Shown: positions 22,201 to 33,164 of the stretch, in pieces | Layout: every line of letters starts with the position of its first letter | Position numbering within the stretch: the stretch's first letter is position 1 | Assembly (NCBI RefSeq): GCF_021130785.1 | Contig: NC_060209.1 | Location: 21,661,501-21,725,500, forward strand | Direction: 5' to 3' | Source of the DNA: Homalodisca vitripennis | Lineage: Eukaryota; Arthropoda; Insecta; Hemiptera; Cicadellidae | DNA: 64,000 nucleotides | The notes under the pieces: generated by a model | The model's input: only the letters and a program-made list of their open reading frames with translations | The model's database searches: none | What the model was told of the DNA's origin: nothing | Translations under genes and position numbers: made by a program

Positions 22201-22977
22201 TTGTCACGAAACAGAGAATACATTAACGCTCTTGTGCGTTTGAATCATTAATGCAATAAATTGGTTTGTGTTTTCACAAAGACAACACAGTTTTTAACAT
22301 ATGGTAATATACATGAGGTAAGTACGTGCCGGTTACTTTATTACGCTATGTGTAAAATAAACAAAACATGTATTATTCTAGTCTATTATCGTTTATGCAA
22401 CGTAAGGACTATTATGTATCAAAAGTAAACGATAATGTACAAGATTAAGATTACATAAAGAGCTCTGTGATTTAAAATACAGTAAAAATAAATATATTAA
22501 GCTTAGCTGGAAGTAAATACATCATTATACACCATAAATTCGCAAGAACCAAAAACTATGCTACCAGAAAAAATCTAAATTAATAAAATTCAATGGAATT
22601 AAATGCATGAAAACACTATAAATAAACAGGAATAGAGATAGATATAGATAGAGTTTTCTAAACAACGAAGAAGGGACTATTGAAAATTCTGTATTCTTTC
22701 TTCTCACTTTATCCAAAAATTGAATCGAAGTCATATCTAAATTTTCATATTGGCTGAAATATTTCAAAATGTTTATATATAGATATTTATACAATATGGT
22801 ATTTTAATGTTAATTGTAATAAAAATAATGTAAACATTTATTTGTGGAGTCGTCTGACGATGAAGACTGGAGAGGGCTCGTAAAAAAACAATATTGGAAA
22901 TGTGTTGTTTTAATAACATTTACTGCTAGTTTCAACATTTTCCAATTGCTCAAAGAGTCTTCATTAAGATACTGAAG

Positions 22978-23331
22978 ACTCATGGAATTGAATCCAACAA
23001 CTCACTTCCATTTTTAGATATTTTAGTAATAAAAAACACAATTTCAAAGCGTTTAGAATTCGATATATATCGTAAACCAACACACACTGATCGTTTTATA
23101 ACAAATGCCTCAAATCATCCACCAACACAAAAACGAGCAGTCTTCCACTCATTGATATATATATTATTAAACACTCCTCTATCAAAAGAAAAATTCAAAA
23201 AAGAACTTCAGTATATAAAAGATGTTGCCGTTTTTAATGGATATAAAACAGATTTAGTCGAACATATATTTATAAAAGCAAAAAGTAAACAACACTTTTA
23301 CCTATTAAAGATACAAACACAAATTGGATAA
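22978..23331 (+). pseudogene. Penelope-like reverse transcriptase, C-terminal fragment
   Basis: An open frame of 117 residues with no ATG, so it is a truncated piece. It carries NNSLPFLDILVI, then FDIYRKPTHTDRFI and NHPPTQKRAVFHSLI, the conserved order of the distal RT/thumb region in PLEs, followed by the linker toward the endonuclease. It ends at TAA 23329-23331. Catalytic RT motifs upstream (YxDD) are missing because of 5' truncation. The endonuclease follows in another frame at 23449. Confidence 0.8.
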
Positions 23332-23448
23332 GCACTACATGGACAAATATATCTAAATATGTACAAAAATCATTCAAAAAACATACAAATAAAAACGTCA
23401 CATATAAAACAACGAGTCAATTGAAGAATAAATTAAAAAAATCCATAA

Positions 23449-23721
23449 GATGAAGAAGAAATTATTAATAAATTAGGTATATACCAAATTAAATGTGACG
23501 ACTGCAACAAAAAATACATTGGACAAACAAGAAGAAAAAAAATTCATACACGATATAAAGAATATTGCTCCCACATAAAATTCAACAGAAAAGAAAAATC
23601 GGCCGTCGCACACCACTGTATCAATACTGGACACACTATATCACAGAAAAACCTAAAACTATTAAAACATGTTAACACTCCAAGATATTTAAATGCATGG
23701 CAGTCATATTACATTAATTAA
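23449..23721 (+). pseudogene. GIY-YIG endonuclease domain of the Penelope-like element
   Basis: A 90-residue frame preceded directly by an in-frame stop and separated by ~115 bp of interrupted sequence from the RT part. It has GIYQIKCDDCNKKYIGQT (the GIY and YIG strands with the PLE-typical Cys pair between them). The helix Arg follows in RRKIHTRYKEY, then AHHCINTGH, and last YLNAWQSYYIN, near the usual C-terminus. The domain looks complete but is uncoupled from its RT, so the copy is dead. Confidence 0.85.
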
Positions 23722-24052
23722 ACAAATACAAAAGATCAAGAAGATGGACCAATACAAAATTCAATATTACTTAAACGAAGACTACAAAAATAACATTCAA
23801 AATTTATATAGTATACTACCAGTAATAATTTAATTTTATTTACACACTACGCCACACAGGACAAATTAATATTAAATCACATATGTAAACTATTATTAAT
23901 AATCAAATTTACTTTTTGTATTTACTTTTGTGATGTGTCTGAAGATGATAGCCTCGCTATCGAAAGGCCTCACAAAACAATAAAAGTTTTTAAATATTGG
24001 TTTTATGTTTTTCATGTAATTTACCAGTGACCAATATAAGCTCCATCTACAG

Positions 24053-25967
24053 CATTAAGGTGCTGAACAAAAACGCAAAATATTGAATTGGTTTGGCTTG
24101 AATTTAAATATCAAAGTTAAAAAAGACCTGATATAGACAAGACTTGTAAGTACGCATTTCTCACTTCTTTTGATTAGTAAAGATAACAAAATGCCAAATC
24201 CATTAATTATAAGGGAACATTCTACATAAAACCACAAATTTCACGCTCATTAACATTAATTTTCCAGGTCTACTATTAGGTTTACCACTTTGATAAACTG
24301 ACGCGCTGCCTTGAGAGATATGAATAGAACGAGACTCAGATGTGTGTAATTAGTGAACAGTGACTGTTTCTTTGAACATGTAATTTTCTCACCTGTCAAG
24401 TTGTTACCCGTAAATTCACACTCTTTTCCCCACAGGGATATCTTTAAAGGAGGGTTAAAAAAATTATATAAGTTATATTAAATATTCAGCGAAACTTGAA
24501 ATGTAGATATCGCACCTAGTGACAACGAAGGTATCTGTTATCGCCTACAGTACCGTGCTTTAGTGCAGCCATTCACTGTAGTACTCAATAGTCAGCATCA
24601 TTTACCAGATATTCTAATACTTGATCATCCAATAATTGATTATTCAATACTTTGATCATCCAGCACTTAATCATCCACGCGCTGTGCAAAACCCACAGAG
24701 CAGAAACATTCTGATAACTGACAGTCGTTTGCATAAATAGTTTACGTTTCTTTTGAAAACCATAACGGCTTTGTACTCAAGATCAAAGTAACTGTCTATT
24801 AAAAGCCTGTTATTGTTAATGGGTGATTCGGAAGCATAGTAGGATTAGGGACATTTGCTATAGCGTTATGTTACAACTAAGTATAACATTACTTTTCTAC
24901 GATTGAAATCTATCCTCCTGTACAACCCTAATACATAAAAAGTGCGGAAATAGACTACTATTCAAATATATCTATTAGACGAACGGCATGAATTCCAGAC
25001 TGGAAAGCATGAACCCAAGCGATGGCACTGCCACAGGAGTCAAGAGCATGAAACAATGCTACACCGAACTAAACGAAGCATGGCCTGCCTTATAATCATG
25101 TTCCAAATGGTACGAAAAAGTTTTACATTCAACTATATTGTGATGAGTTCGTGAAACCTGTAAATGGTTCAGATAACTAGCTTTGAATTGTCTGCATTGT
25201 TTAGTTTGCATTTAAATTGCTAAGTTCTGGGATAAACGAATCCAAAAGGGTATAGAAGAACTCTCAGAATGTAAATAAAGTCTGCATGAAGTAACTGAAT
25301 ATTTTTCCTAGATTAGTGGAAATTGAATTATTAACATCTGAATGCTTCTTTGATGGTGTATTTTAACTGTGGAAAGATTCAAGCTCATGAAGGGGAAAAA
25401 AGTTATAAGGCTGACTGGTAGTGGACGTTGCATTTCATAACTAATATAATTTAAGAAAAAAGATACGAAAACTTTAACTTTTGACCCCGAGATTAGTATA
25501 GTTTTTTTGCGAAGAACTGCGTGCGAGGAACCTGTCAACTAAATTGCAAGCCCTCTGGGTACATATTTAGTAAGAGTTATAATGAAAAACGGACCAATCA
25601 GCCAACAATGATACGAATATTAAGAAGGATCAGTCGGATCCTTAATTATCAATCAGGGGGAGGCCGGTGTTGCATCCAAAGGTGAAATAGAGTGCTAAGG
25701 CACAGGCTCTCGTTTTGTACATTCAGTGTCATTTGAGATGGACTGTGACCTTGACCTTGACCTCGCACATTGCAAGGTTTTTTTCCAAGGGCAAAGAACT
25801 TTAACATGTCCATGGCACAAATTAATATCAGAGCTACAGGAATCTGCGACGTCAAGCAATCTGTCCATATACCTGTGCGTCATGAATGAAAAAGGAACCA
25901 AAGAAACACACTTACACCCATTTATAGTATTTATTTGTACCTTTTATTTCACATATATATATAATAT

Positions 25968-26001
<34 letters not shown>

Positions 26002-27750
26002 ATATTTTGATTAATTGTGTTATTTTTCATGTCATTTAAATAGCTATGAAAAATTGCATATGTGGCAAAATATGGCCTTTTAAACTACAGTAGCTTTGAG
26101 GATCAGGTTATGGGATTTCCAAATCCACCTGTTGGAGCTAGATGGATTAAAAGAGGCTCTACTGTTAATACCATCATTCTTTCTATAACTACTTTTCTCT
26201 TTTCAATCCATCCTTACTGCATACGTTTAAGATTTATATTGTTGCGATAAAATCATAAATAAAGTTGATTTAATGAATGACTTGTGAAGTATTGTAACAT
26301 AAAAACTCAGTAATATATTACTTAGCTTTATTATTCACTTGCTTATAATAATAAGTAAATATCTTATACGTATAAGTACAATACCGGGAACACATACAGT
26401 GACATCCAAATTTAATGCACACTGAAGGAATCTTAGAAAACAATTAGAGATGTAGCAAATATTTAAATTGACAACATTGTGCTTAAAGCAAAAACAACAT
26501 ATTAATGTGGTCAAAATCATTATTGGTTTGCGCCCATTCACTCGCTGCGCTCAAATGACTGATTTTGTTCAAAATTTTAAAACTTTTATAGGTATTTTAT
26601 TAAGAGCTACTATAAAAATATTGAAACGATTTTTTGCATGAAATGTGTTTAAATATTATAATGGAACATTTTTGAAGACAAGCAAGCAGGAGTTATTAAT
26701 TTTGCCTGCTCACAACTGATATTATATATTTAAAATTGCGATCTATTTCCTGGAACTGGGAAAGTAAACATAAGAACATTTTCTTAAATACTTAAATTTC
26801 CTATAAACTGTACAATAAAGAAAGAAAAATTATAATAAAATTGTTACAGTTTAGAGCTTTACTTATCTGAAAAAAAAAACTATTTTCTTATTTTTACAAG
26901 ACTTGCACTAAGTTAATTAAATCACATAAATTGATCATACTTGTATGACGATCCTATAGTTTTCCCCACACCCTAATAATATCTTGTATTAGTTTAAAAC
27001 AGGATTTTTTCGGAAATTTTTCCATAGCTTATTGATACAAAGATGATCCTTGTTCGTGTTACAACGATCAGAAATAAAATTTTAATTTTAAACTAGGTTT
27101 CAGTTATGAGTTTACGTTAGTTATCCACTTGAAGAAGAAATCAGATTTTGTATCTCAAAACGTAGTGTTACCGGTACTATTTCTTATATCATTGGAAAAA
27201 TCTCTGAAAACGCTGTCACCCTCACAATCCTTCCATCGTAAAAAGTCAAACCCTAAACAAAGAAGTGTACCACACGACATATTTATAATGGGATTGACAT
27301 TGCTAATTTGTTTATTTGAAATTTAACCGATTAAAAAATATTTATTTTCTCTAAACATCTTTTTGGCAAGTAAAATACGCTGTAACGAAATCACATTTTC
27401 CATCGCTACAGGCAGTGGAAAAACACGCCGGACACAAAATAAGAGTTCGTTATGAATCTATGACGTAACAAAAGAGAACGTAAAAGGACGTAATCACGGA
27501 CATTTTTTCCCGCACACATCGTTTCTATACAAAACCGCTGATATACGGTTTTGTATTTCAATCACCACACAAAAAATCGGTGAATTTAGACTCCAGTAGT
27601 TTCAAATGGAAATGACTTTTATTTTGTTATTATTCTTCCGACTTGTATATTTGATTTCGGTTTTATTTTTTTTTGACAGGAGCCAGTTTACATTACTGTT
27701 ATCACTATATTTTGGACGTAAAAACTGTCCAGGCACAGTCGAAGTTATTG
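24053..27750 (+). repeat. array block 2, middle part (start of unit to conserved block)
   Basis: Continues the unit from the PLE target site: 24148 start landmark, TGATCATCC cluster 24611-24680, AAGTGCGGAAATAGACTAC 24939, nuclear-receptor half-sites 25746-25763, (TA)n 25953-26003 and conserved block 27406-27603. It stops within the promoter module at 27750, where the LINE is inserted. Compared with 36.4-39.7 kb it carries many single-base insertions. Confidence 0.85.
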
Positions 27751-27937
27751 TCAGTCATAGTCCAGCGCTCAGAGAAGACGGACCTTACTGAGAAGAGAGC
27801 TGTGCACCTCGGTTATGCTAGTAGTTTAAACTCGCCTGTTTATGCCTGCGTATTCAAAGCGTTATAGTTGTGGCAATCTAAGCTTGTTGTTTTTCTGTAT
27901 TTTTTGTACTCGAAAATCATTTAATATAAATACGAAG

Positions 27938-28865
27938 ATGGGCTAGTTGTGGTGTATGTGTTAAAAGTAATTAAATCCAATCAACTGAAGTTAGTGTGTA
28001 GTGATTGTGCCCGTGAGTTTCACGCGTCATGCTGCAAAATGACGAAAGCTGATGTGGATTGTGTCACTGCGGATGGACTGTCGTGGAGATGTAAACCCTG
28101 TCAAGATACAAGAAGAAAGAGTATGCAGTTCGAATCTGGCGTGGAGGAGGGTAATGATTACATTGGCTGATATCATGAAAAAAAAAATAACCGAAATGTC
28201 TGAAGCCCCAGAAAGTGCAGGACGCTAGCTTTAACAAAAGCTACGAGTCTCTCTCAGTGGAAAAAACTAGACGAAAACACGAAGGCTGTAACTGATCAAA
28301 AACAGTTCTATAGAAAGATGTTTGAAAATTATTGATGATCTCACACAAAAAAACATACAACTTCAGAAAAAAGTTATGATGAGCTTGAGAAAAGAGTAGA
28401 CGACATGGAGCAATATTCTAGGCTCAATGCAGTGAAATTCATGGAATCCCTGAGGAGAAAAATGAAGATGTTATCAGCATCGTTAAGGAAGTGGGGAAGG
28501 CGCTCGACATGACGATCTCCGACACCATGATTGACGCCTGTCACCGACTAGGGAGGAGAACCGACCCAAACAGACCACCCCCAGGACATCATCGTGAAAT
28601 TCGTCAGACGCTTTGGACAAGGGAGGAACTTCTCAAGAAACGACGAGTCAAGAATAACCTCTCAACAAGACACATGAACATGGGGGACCGACCAACCTGT
28701 CTACATAAATGAGGCGCTGTCACCGGCAAAAGAGGAGGCTGTTTGCAGAGGCTCGGCAACTCAAAAAAGGAGAAGATGTACAAGTTCCTGTGGGTTCGTG
28801 GAGGCAAGATTTTCATGCGCAAAGACGAAGAATCTACATCAATCCAGGTGGACCTGCAAAGCTGA
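27938..28865 (+). pseudogene. LINE ORF1: PHD finger and nucleic-acid-binding protein
   Basis: The likely start ATG is 27938; one base is out of frame almost at once, placing the first Cys pair (SCGVC) in a different frame from the rest. The remaining PHD ligands are clear: LVCSDCAREFHASCC and then WRCKPC around 27985-28105. Further on come an interrupted coiled-coil region (28250-28430, with MEQYSRLNAV) and an RRM-like part. The C-terminal segment KFLWVRGGKIFMRKDE lies near 28785-28835, typical of insect CR1/L2-type ORF1. It ends at TGA 28863-28865. ORF1 proteins of this type bind the element RNA. Confidence 0.75.
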
Positions 28866-28988
28866 TTTTGCAAGTTTGTAAATTTGAAATAGCATGTATC
28901 GAAAATAATTGTTTGGTTTTTGTTTTAATCACTTAGATGCTTTTCCGTGTGTAAAAGGCTACAAAATTTAAGTACAAAAAGTAATGTA

Positions 28989-31840
28989 ATGGCTAAAGAA
29001 TTACATATAATTCATCAAAACATAAGGAGTCTCAGATCAAATTTTGATGCATTTTTGATTGAACTAGAAACAATTCAAATTAATCCTGATATCATTATAT
29101 TGTCTGAGATCTGGATAGATACAGACGAAGTAAATTTTTCTATAAAATACCAGATTTTAATTTGTTTTTTAAATGTAATTCAGACCAGAGGAGTGGTGGA
29201 ATTTGTGTTTTCGTCAAAAACACATTGAATAAATGTTGAAAACAAAGGTTTGCAATTTGAAACCGCAGACGTACTTCATATATTTTTTTGAAAAATTCGG
29301 ACACAAATTTAGTTTATTGGCCTTATACAGGTTACATTTCACACTCTGGTAATTTATTTAATAATGAAATAAGTAAATTATTTAAGGAAAGAGTTTTCGG
29401 GAATACACCAAAATTTTCTTTTTATTGGAGACATAAATCTTAATATTTTAGATGGAAATAATACCACAATTGACGAGTATAAATCTTTAATGGCAATCTA
29501 TGGGTTGGAAAGTAATGATTAACGAGCCAACTAGAATAACAGAGCAGTCTGAAACATGTATTGACCATGTGTTTGCTAGAGTAGCAAATAGAAGTTGCGT
29601 ATCGGTAAATCACATGTAAGGCATCTGGGTATAACGGATCATAGTCTTTGTCAATCACAGTCTGTCGTGGAGCGTGGATGGGGGGGAAGGGTGGGTGCCC
29701 TCCCCCTCCCCACTCCGTGCTTCCCGCACAGACTATACATTTGTTGGGAACAGCTGATAGATACGGCTGACTGGACAGCTTTATAGAAATAATGACGCGT
29801 CGTCTGCTTTCGACACTTTCATGAAATATTTTTAAACTTGATTGAACGGAGCAAGACCATTGATCACTGAAAACGATTGCACATCAAACATCTCAAACCT
29901 TGGATTAATGATTTTATATGTAAGAAAATTAAAAGAAGGAATAATTTATTTAAAACTGTAAAAAAAAACACCCAGCTAATATAAATTTAAGAAATTATTA
30001 CAACTCATACAGAAATAAATTACAGAAAAGTATCGCTCAGTTTAAAAGAAGACTATTACAAAAGAAGTTTGAACAGTGTAGTGGTAAATTCAAGGACCTA
30101 TGTGGAAATTGATTTAATGACTTAACAGGTCAGACTAGAGAAGTTGAATAGTCAAGTCAAAATAGAGGTTAATAATACCATAATTTCTGATCATAAAGAA
30201 GTAGCCAATGAGCTAAAATAACTTTTTCTTAGGTATAGTAAATAGTTTAAACTTAGGCAGTAATGTTTACAAATAAGTTTTATAGAGTTGCAGTATACAA
30301 AACCAATTTTCCTGTAAAATTAGAAAGAAAATCAATTTTTCTTGAGAGCCAGTTTTATCTGAAGAACTTATTGCTTATAAATAGTTAAAGAGTAAACAGC
30401 CCCAGGCCATTGATGGTATCAGTAAACGCAGTTTAGTTTACAAAGAGTTTATTTGAAAATAATTGCTCCTTCTTTACATTATTAATTTAAGTTTTAAAAG
30501 TGGAGTTTTTCCTGCAAAACTTAAGGTTGCTGTTGTAATACCTATTCATAAAAATGGATCCAAAAGCCTTTGCAATAACTATAGACCAATTTCTTTACTG
30601 TCATGTTTTTCGAAGGTTTTTTGAAAAACTTAAGAAACATAGCTCCTTAAATTTTTACATAGCACAAACTTTTTTTAGTGATAAACAATTTGGATTTCGA
30701 TCTGGGATGAATACAAAAATGCATTGATAAATTTCATGGCTAATGTATTTGTTGGATTGAATGAAGGTAAATGTGTTGCTCGGGTCCTGTTTCTCGATAT
30801 CAAGAAAGCGTTTGATACCGTCAATCATAAAGTTTTTACTAGATAAGTTGTATAGTTGTGGGATCAGAGGCAATGTAGTTTAAGTGGTTTCAAAGTTATT
30901 TTAGTAGGAAGAAAAGCAATGCGTTAAAATAGGCTCAGTTTTTTAGTGAGGTGGGTGATATACAGAGTGGCGTCCCCAGGGGTCGGTCTTGGGAGCCATT
31001 TTGTTTATCATATACATTAACGATTTGGTAATGCTAGGCTTAACAGAAAGTTAACTTCCTTTGCAGATGATACTGCTTTCTGCTATGATAAATCCAACTG
31101 GGACTTAGTGCAGTCAGATATGACAAACGACCTTCGGGCTTTGCAGTGGTGGTTTACCACAAAAACCATATGCTGCTGAGCGCAGAAAAAAACTAAGTTC
31201 ATTTTATTTAGTCTCTTAAGGGTAGTTTTAACGCTTTTGAACAAGTAAAATACTCATGTGCTGATTGCCTCGATCAACAAGGTGTTTGTGTGAATAATAA
31301 ATGTACATACATAAGTAGAACCAATGAAATCAAGTACCTAGGGGTTTTTGTGGACAAGGAGGTTTCTTGGAAAAATTCATTTGAAAACTTAAGGGTAAAA
31401 TCAATAATATTTTAAGGTACTTTTTATTTCTTGAAACATTTAAGTAACAGTGATGTTTTACGAACTTTGTATTTTGCTTTGGTGCAAAGTAGGTTAGAGT
31501 ACGGAATTATACTATGGGGTAACACATTTAACACATATCTAAACCCAATTTTAATTCAACAAAAACATATAGTAAGATTAATTTTGTACAAGTCTAAATT
31601 TGAACACACACACAACCTTTGTTTGTATCCCTAAAATATTGTACCTCTTAAGTATTGTTTGTATATATAAAGTTCATAAAACTGTTTTATTTAAAAAGTG
31701 GGAACATGCCCCAAAACGACAATGCTTATAAACAAAAACTAAGAAATGTTGATACTTTCATAGTACCTAAACCTAGAAATGTCTTTTTTACTAAAACCTA
31801 CAGTTTTCTTGCGCCTAGAATGTTTCAATTTGCTACCTAA
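28989..31840 (+). pseudogene. LINE ORF2: APE endonuclease and reverse transcriptase
   Basis: The start ATG 28989 opens MAKELHIIHQNIRSLRSNFD, the N-terminal APE endonuclease motif. PDIIILSEIW follows near 29083, the TRITEQSETCIDHVFAR region near 29535 and ITDHS near 29630. RT motifs follow in shifting frames: VAVVIPIHKNGSK near 30530, NYRPISLLS, FLDIKKAFDTVNH (catalytic Asp) near 30790-30830, VPQG near 30972 and FADDT at 31061-31075. The C-terminus with LRTLYFALVQSRLEYG and PRNVFFTKTYSF ends at TAA 31838-31840. Numerous indels and a GC-rich hairpin at 29659-29734 interrupt it, so no active protein is made from this sequence as given. Confidence 0.85.
29659..29734. repeat. GC-rich ~33-bp-arm inverted repeat inside the LINE
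   Basis: The segment begins AGTCTGTCGTGG and ends with ACAGACT. The G-rich left arm and C-rich right arm are imperfect reverse complements around a TGGGTG loop. It falls just after the conserved TDHS motif of the endonuclease, where the coding match breaks off. This suggests a tiny foldback insertion; the G-run could also form a quadruplex. Confidence 0.6.
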
Positions 31841-32389
31841 AAAAAATTAAGGTTGCAAAAAACAAGTATTTTTTTTCAGTTCAGATTAAAAAAAATGGCT
31901 TATTAAATTAGAAGATTATAAGTTTTCTATTTACAATTCAACAATAGGTTTGTCCTAGTTATATATTTTGGTCACAATTTATTTAATAAAACCAATTTAC
32001 TCAAAGTTTTTCTTACACACAAATGCAACAGTTGTTCAAGCTAAAGTTAGTTTAAGTAAAGAACACATATTATTGCCATATTTTTTAGTAAATAGAGGCT
32101 TTTTTGAAAAACCGACAACATTGTAAACTATTGCTTTCTGAACCTCAATTTTTCAATGTTTAATGTGAGCAGAAGGAACCTCTAATCAGGCTCTGCCTTA
32201 GAGGCCCTATATTTTCTTGAGAAAAATTGCAGTGTTTTTTAAAAAAATACGTATTAGTAGTTTCTTGATCAGTGCTGTATTTTGTATTTGTTGTAAAAAT
32301 GTGTTCTCAAGAAATAAAATCATTCTTCTTCCTTCTTCTTCTTCTTCTTGTCAAGTTCACCCTTATGTAATGTTGCGATATTCTGGCAT

Positions 32390-32760
32390 ATTTAAAGCGG
32401 TATTAAAAAGACCAAATCCTCTATAAATAGCCTCTTCTTATTCTTCATAATTTTTTATTTTCTTTTGGAATTGTATATTTTATTTTTAGTTTTTTTGGTG
32501 ACAGGTGCAGTTATGTTGCTGTTATCAAAATATTGTTGACGTAAAACAGTCTAGGCTATAATATTTTGTTTTCGACTATAATGGTCAGTTATACATCACA
32601 GTCGACATTAAAGTAAGCAAAGTTCTACCTTATGTAATGGTGCCGATATTCTGAGGCATATTTAAAGCGGAATTAAAAGATCACACCATCTATAAATAGC
32701 CTCTTCCCATTCTTCATCTAACATCCACTACATTACTCAGTCAAGTACCTGTCTACCCAA
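32390..32760 (+). promoter_or_regulatory. double promoter module (TATA at 32422 and 32691)
   Basis: Two ~268-bp repeats as at 14030-14830. Only the second TATA continues into the leader exon. The first module is cut at its upstream side by the LINE. Confidence 0.45.
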
Positions 32761-33026
32761 GCACTCTTCACGTTAGCAAGGTTTTTTTGTTACACATTCC
32801 GGGATCGTAATAAGTACAAGTAGTGAAAAAGGTAGCTAAAGAGTTTGTTAGTTAAGTAACAAAGTAAGTGTGTTAATATTCTTCCAAGAATTTACCGTCG
32901 TAAAAAAACATAATCATGAGAATTATGTGAAAGTTATGTGTAATCAGTTTTACGTTTGATAAATGAAGTTGTCGCAAATTAGGAATTAAAGTTCCTGTTT
33001 CCTTCCAGAGCCAACGGACGTAAGAA

Positions 33027-33164
33027 ATGATGATATCCGATAAGGGAAGGAACGGCGGTTTTCAGTCTGGATCAATACAACGTAACTCGAGGTTAACTCA
33101 TGACATTTACTCGTATATATACAACATTGCAATTGACGTCTCTGAAAGGATGTGTGTGTCTTGA
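33027..33164 (+). CDS. candidate short multicopy gene, copy 3 (45 aa)
   Basis: The peptide is identical to copy 1 at 15105. Inferred parts: TATA 32691, ATG-free leader, intron 32864-33008 with a GTAAGT donor and TTCCTTCCAG acceptor, then the first ATG. A downstream AATAAA is present near 33646 (GATAAATAAAAC), about 480 bp after the stop; copy 1 has lost it (GATAAACAAAAC). Confidence 0.35.
   Translation: MMISDKGRNGGFQSGSIQRNSRLTHDIYSYIYNIAIDVSERMCVS

Larger units (their letters stand above)
18577..22976 (+). repeat. array block 2, first part (promoter to tail phase)
   Basis: At about 18577 the sequence jumps from the unit tail (AAATATCAAAATT) straight to the promoter module (CCAGGAGCAG), skipping roughly 4 kb of unit. 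It then runs through promoter 18771, short gene 19109, the 21292-21486 minus-strand frame and ATT tract 21900 to the tail at 22931, where a Penelope-like element interrupts it. It lacks the (GT)n tract and is the most diverged of the promoter-to-tail segments. Confidence 0.85.
22977..24052 (+). mobile_element. Penelope-like element, 5'-truncated
   Basis: A 1076-bp insertion absent from the paralogous units. It keeps the C-terminal end of the reverse transcriptase, a GIY-YIG endonuclease and a ~330-bp 3' tail. The tail includes TGTCTGAAGATGATAGCCTC and CGAAAGG, the usual PLE terminal text. A related but older terminal text (CTGACGATGAACATTCGAAAGG) lies in the unit itself just upstream (18402 and paralogs), suggesting the insertion landed near an ancient PLE end. 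Confidence 0.85.
22962..24067. repeat. target site duplication of the Penelope-like insertion
   Basis: CATTAAGATACTGAA at 22962-22976 and CATTAAGGTGCTGAA at 24053-24067 flank the element (15 bp, two mismatches). Uninterrupted copies near 36347 and 47387 have a single site, confirming the boundaries. Confidence 0.8.
27752..32349 (+). mobile_element. CR1-group non-LTR retrotransposon, near full length, decayed
   Basis: About 4.6 kb inserted in the promoter module. Empty sites exist in all other units (for example 14160, 39920, 43250), and the short word TTGTCA at 27748-27753 and 32348-32353 may be a target duplication. Order: 5' region, ORF1 with a PHD finger, ORF2 with an APE-type endonuclease and RT, a ~500-bp 3' UTR, AATAAA near 32316 and a (TTC)n tail. 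No RNase H domain was seen. Both ORFs are interrupted by frameshifts. Confidence 0.85.
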
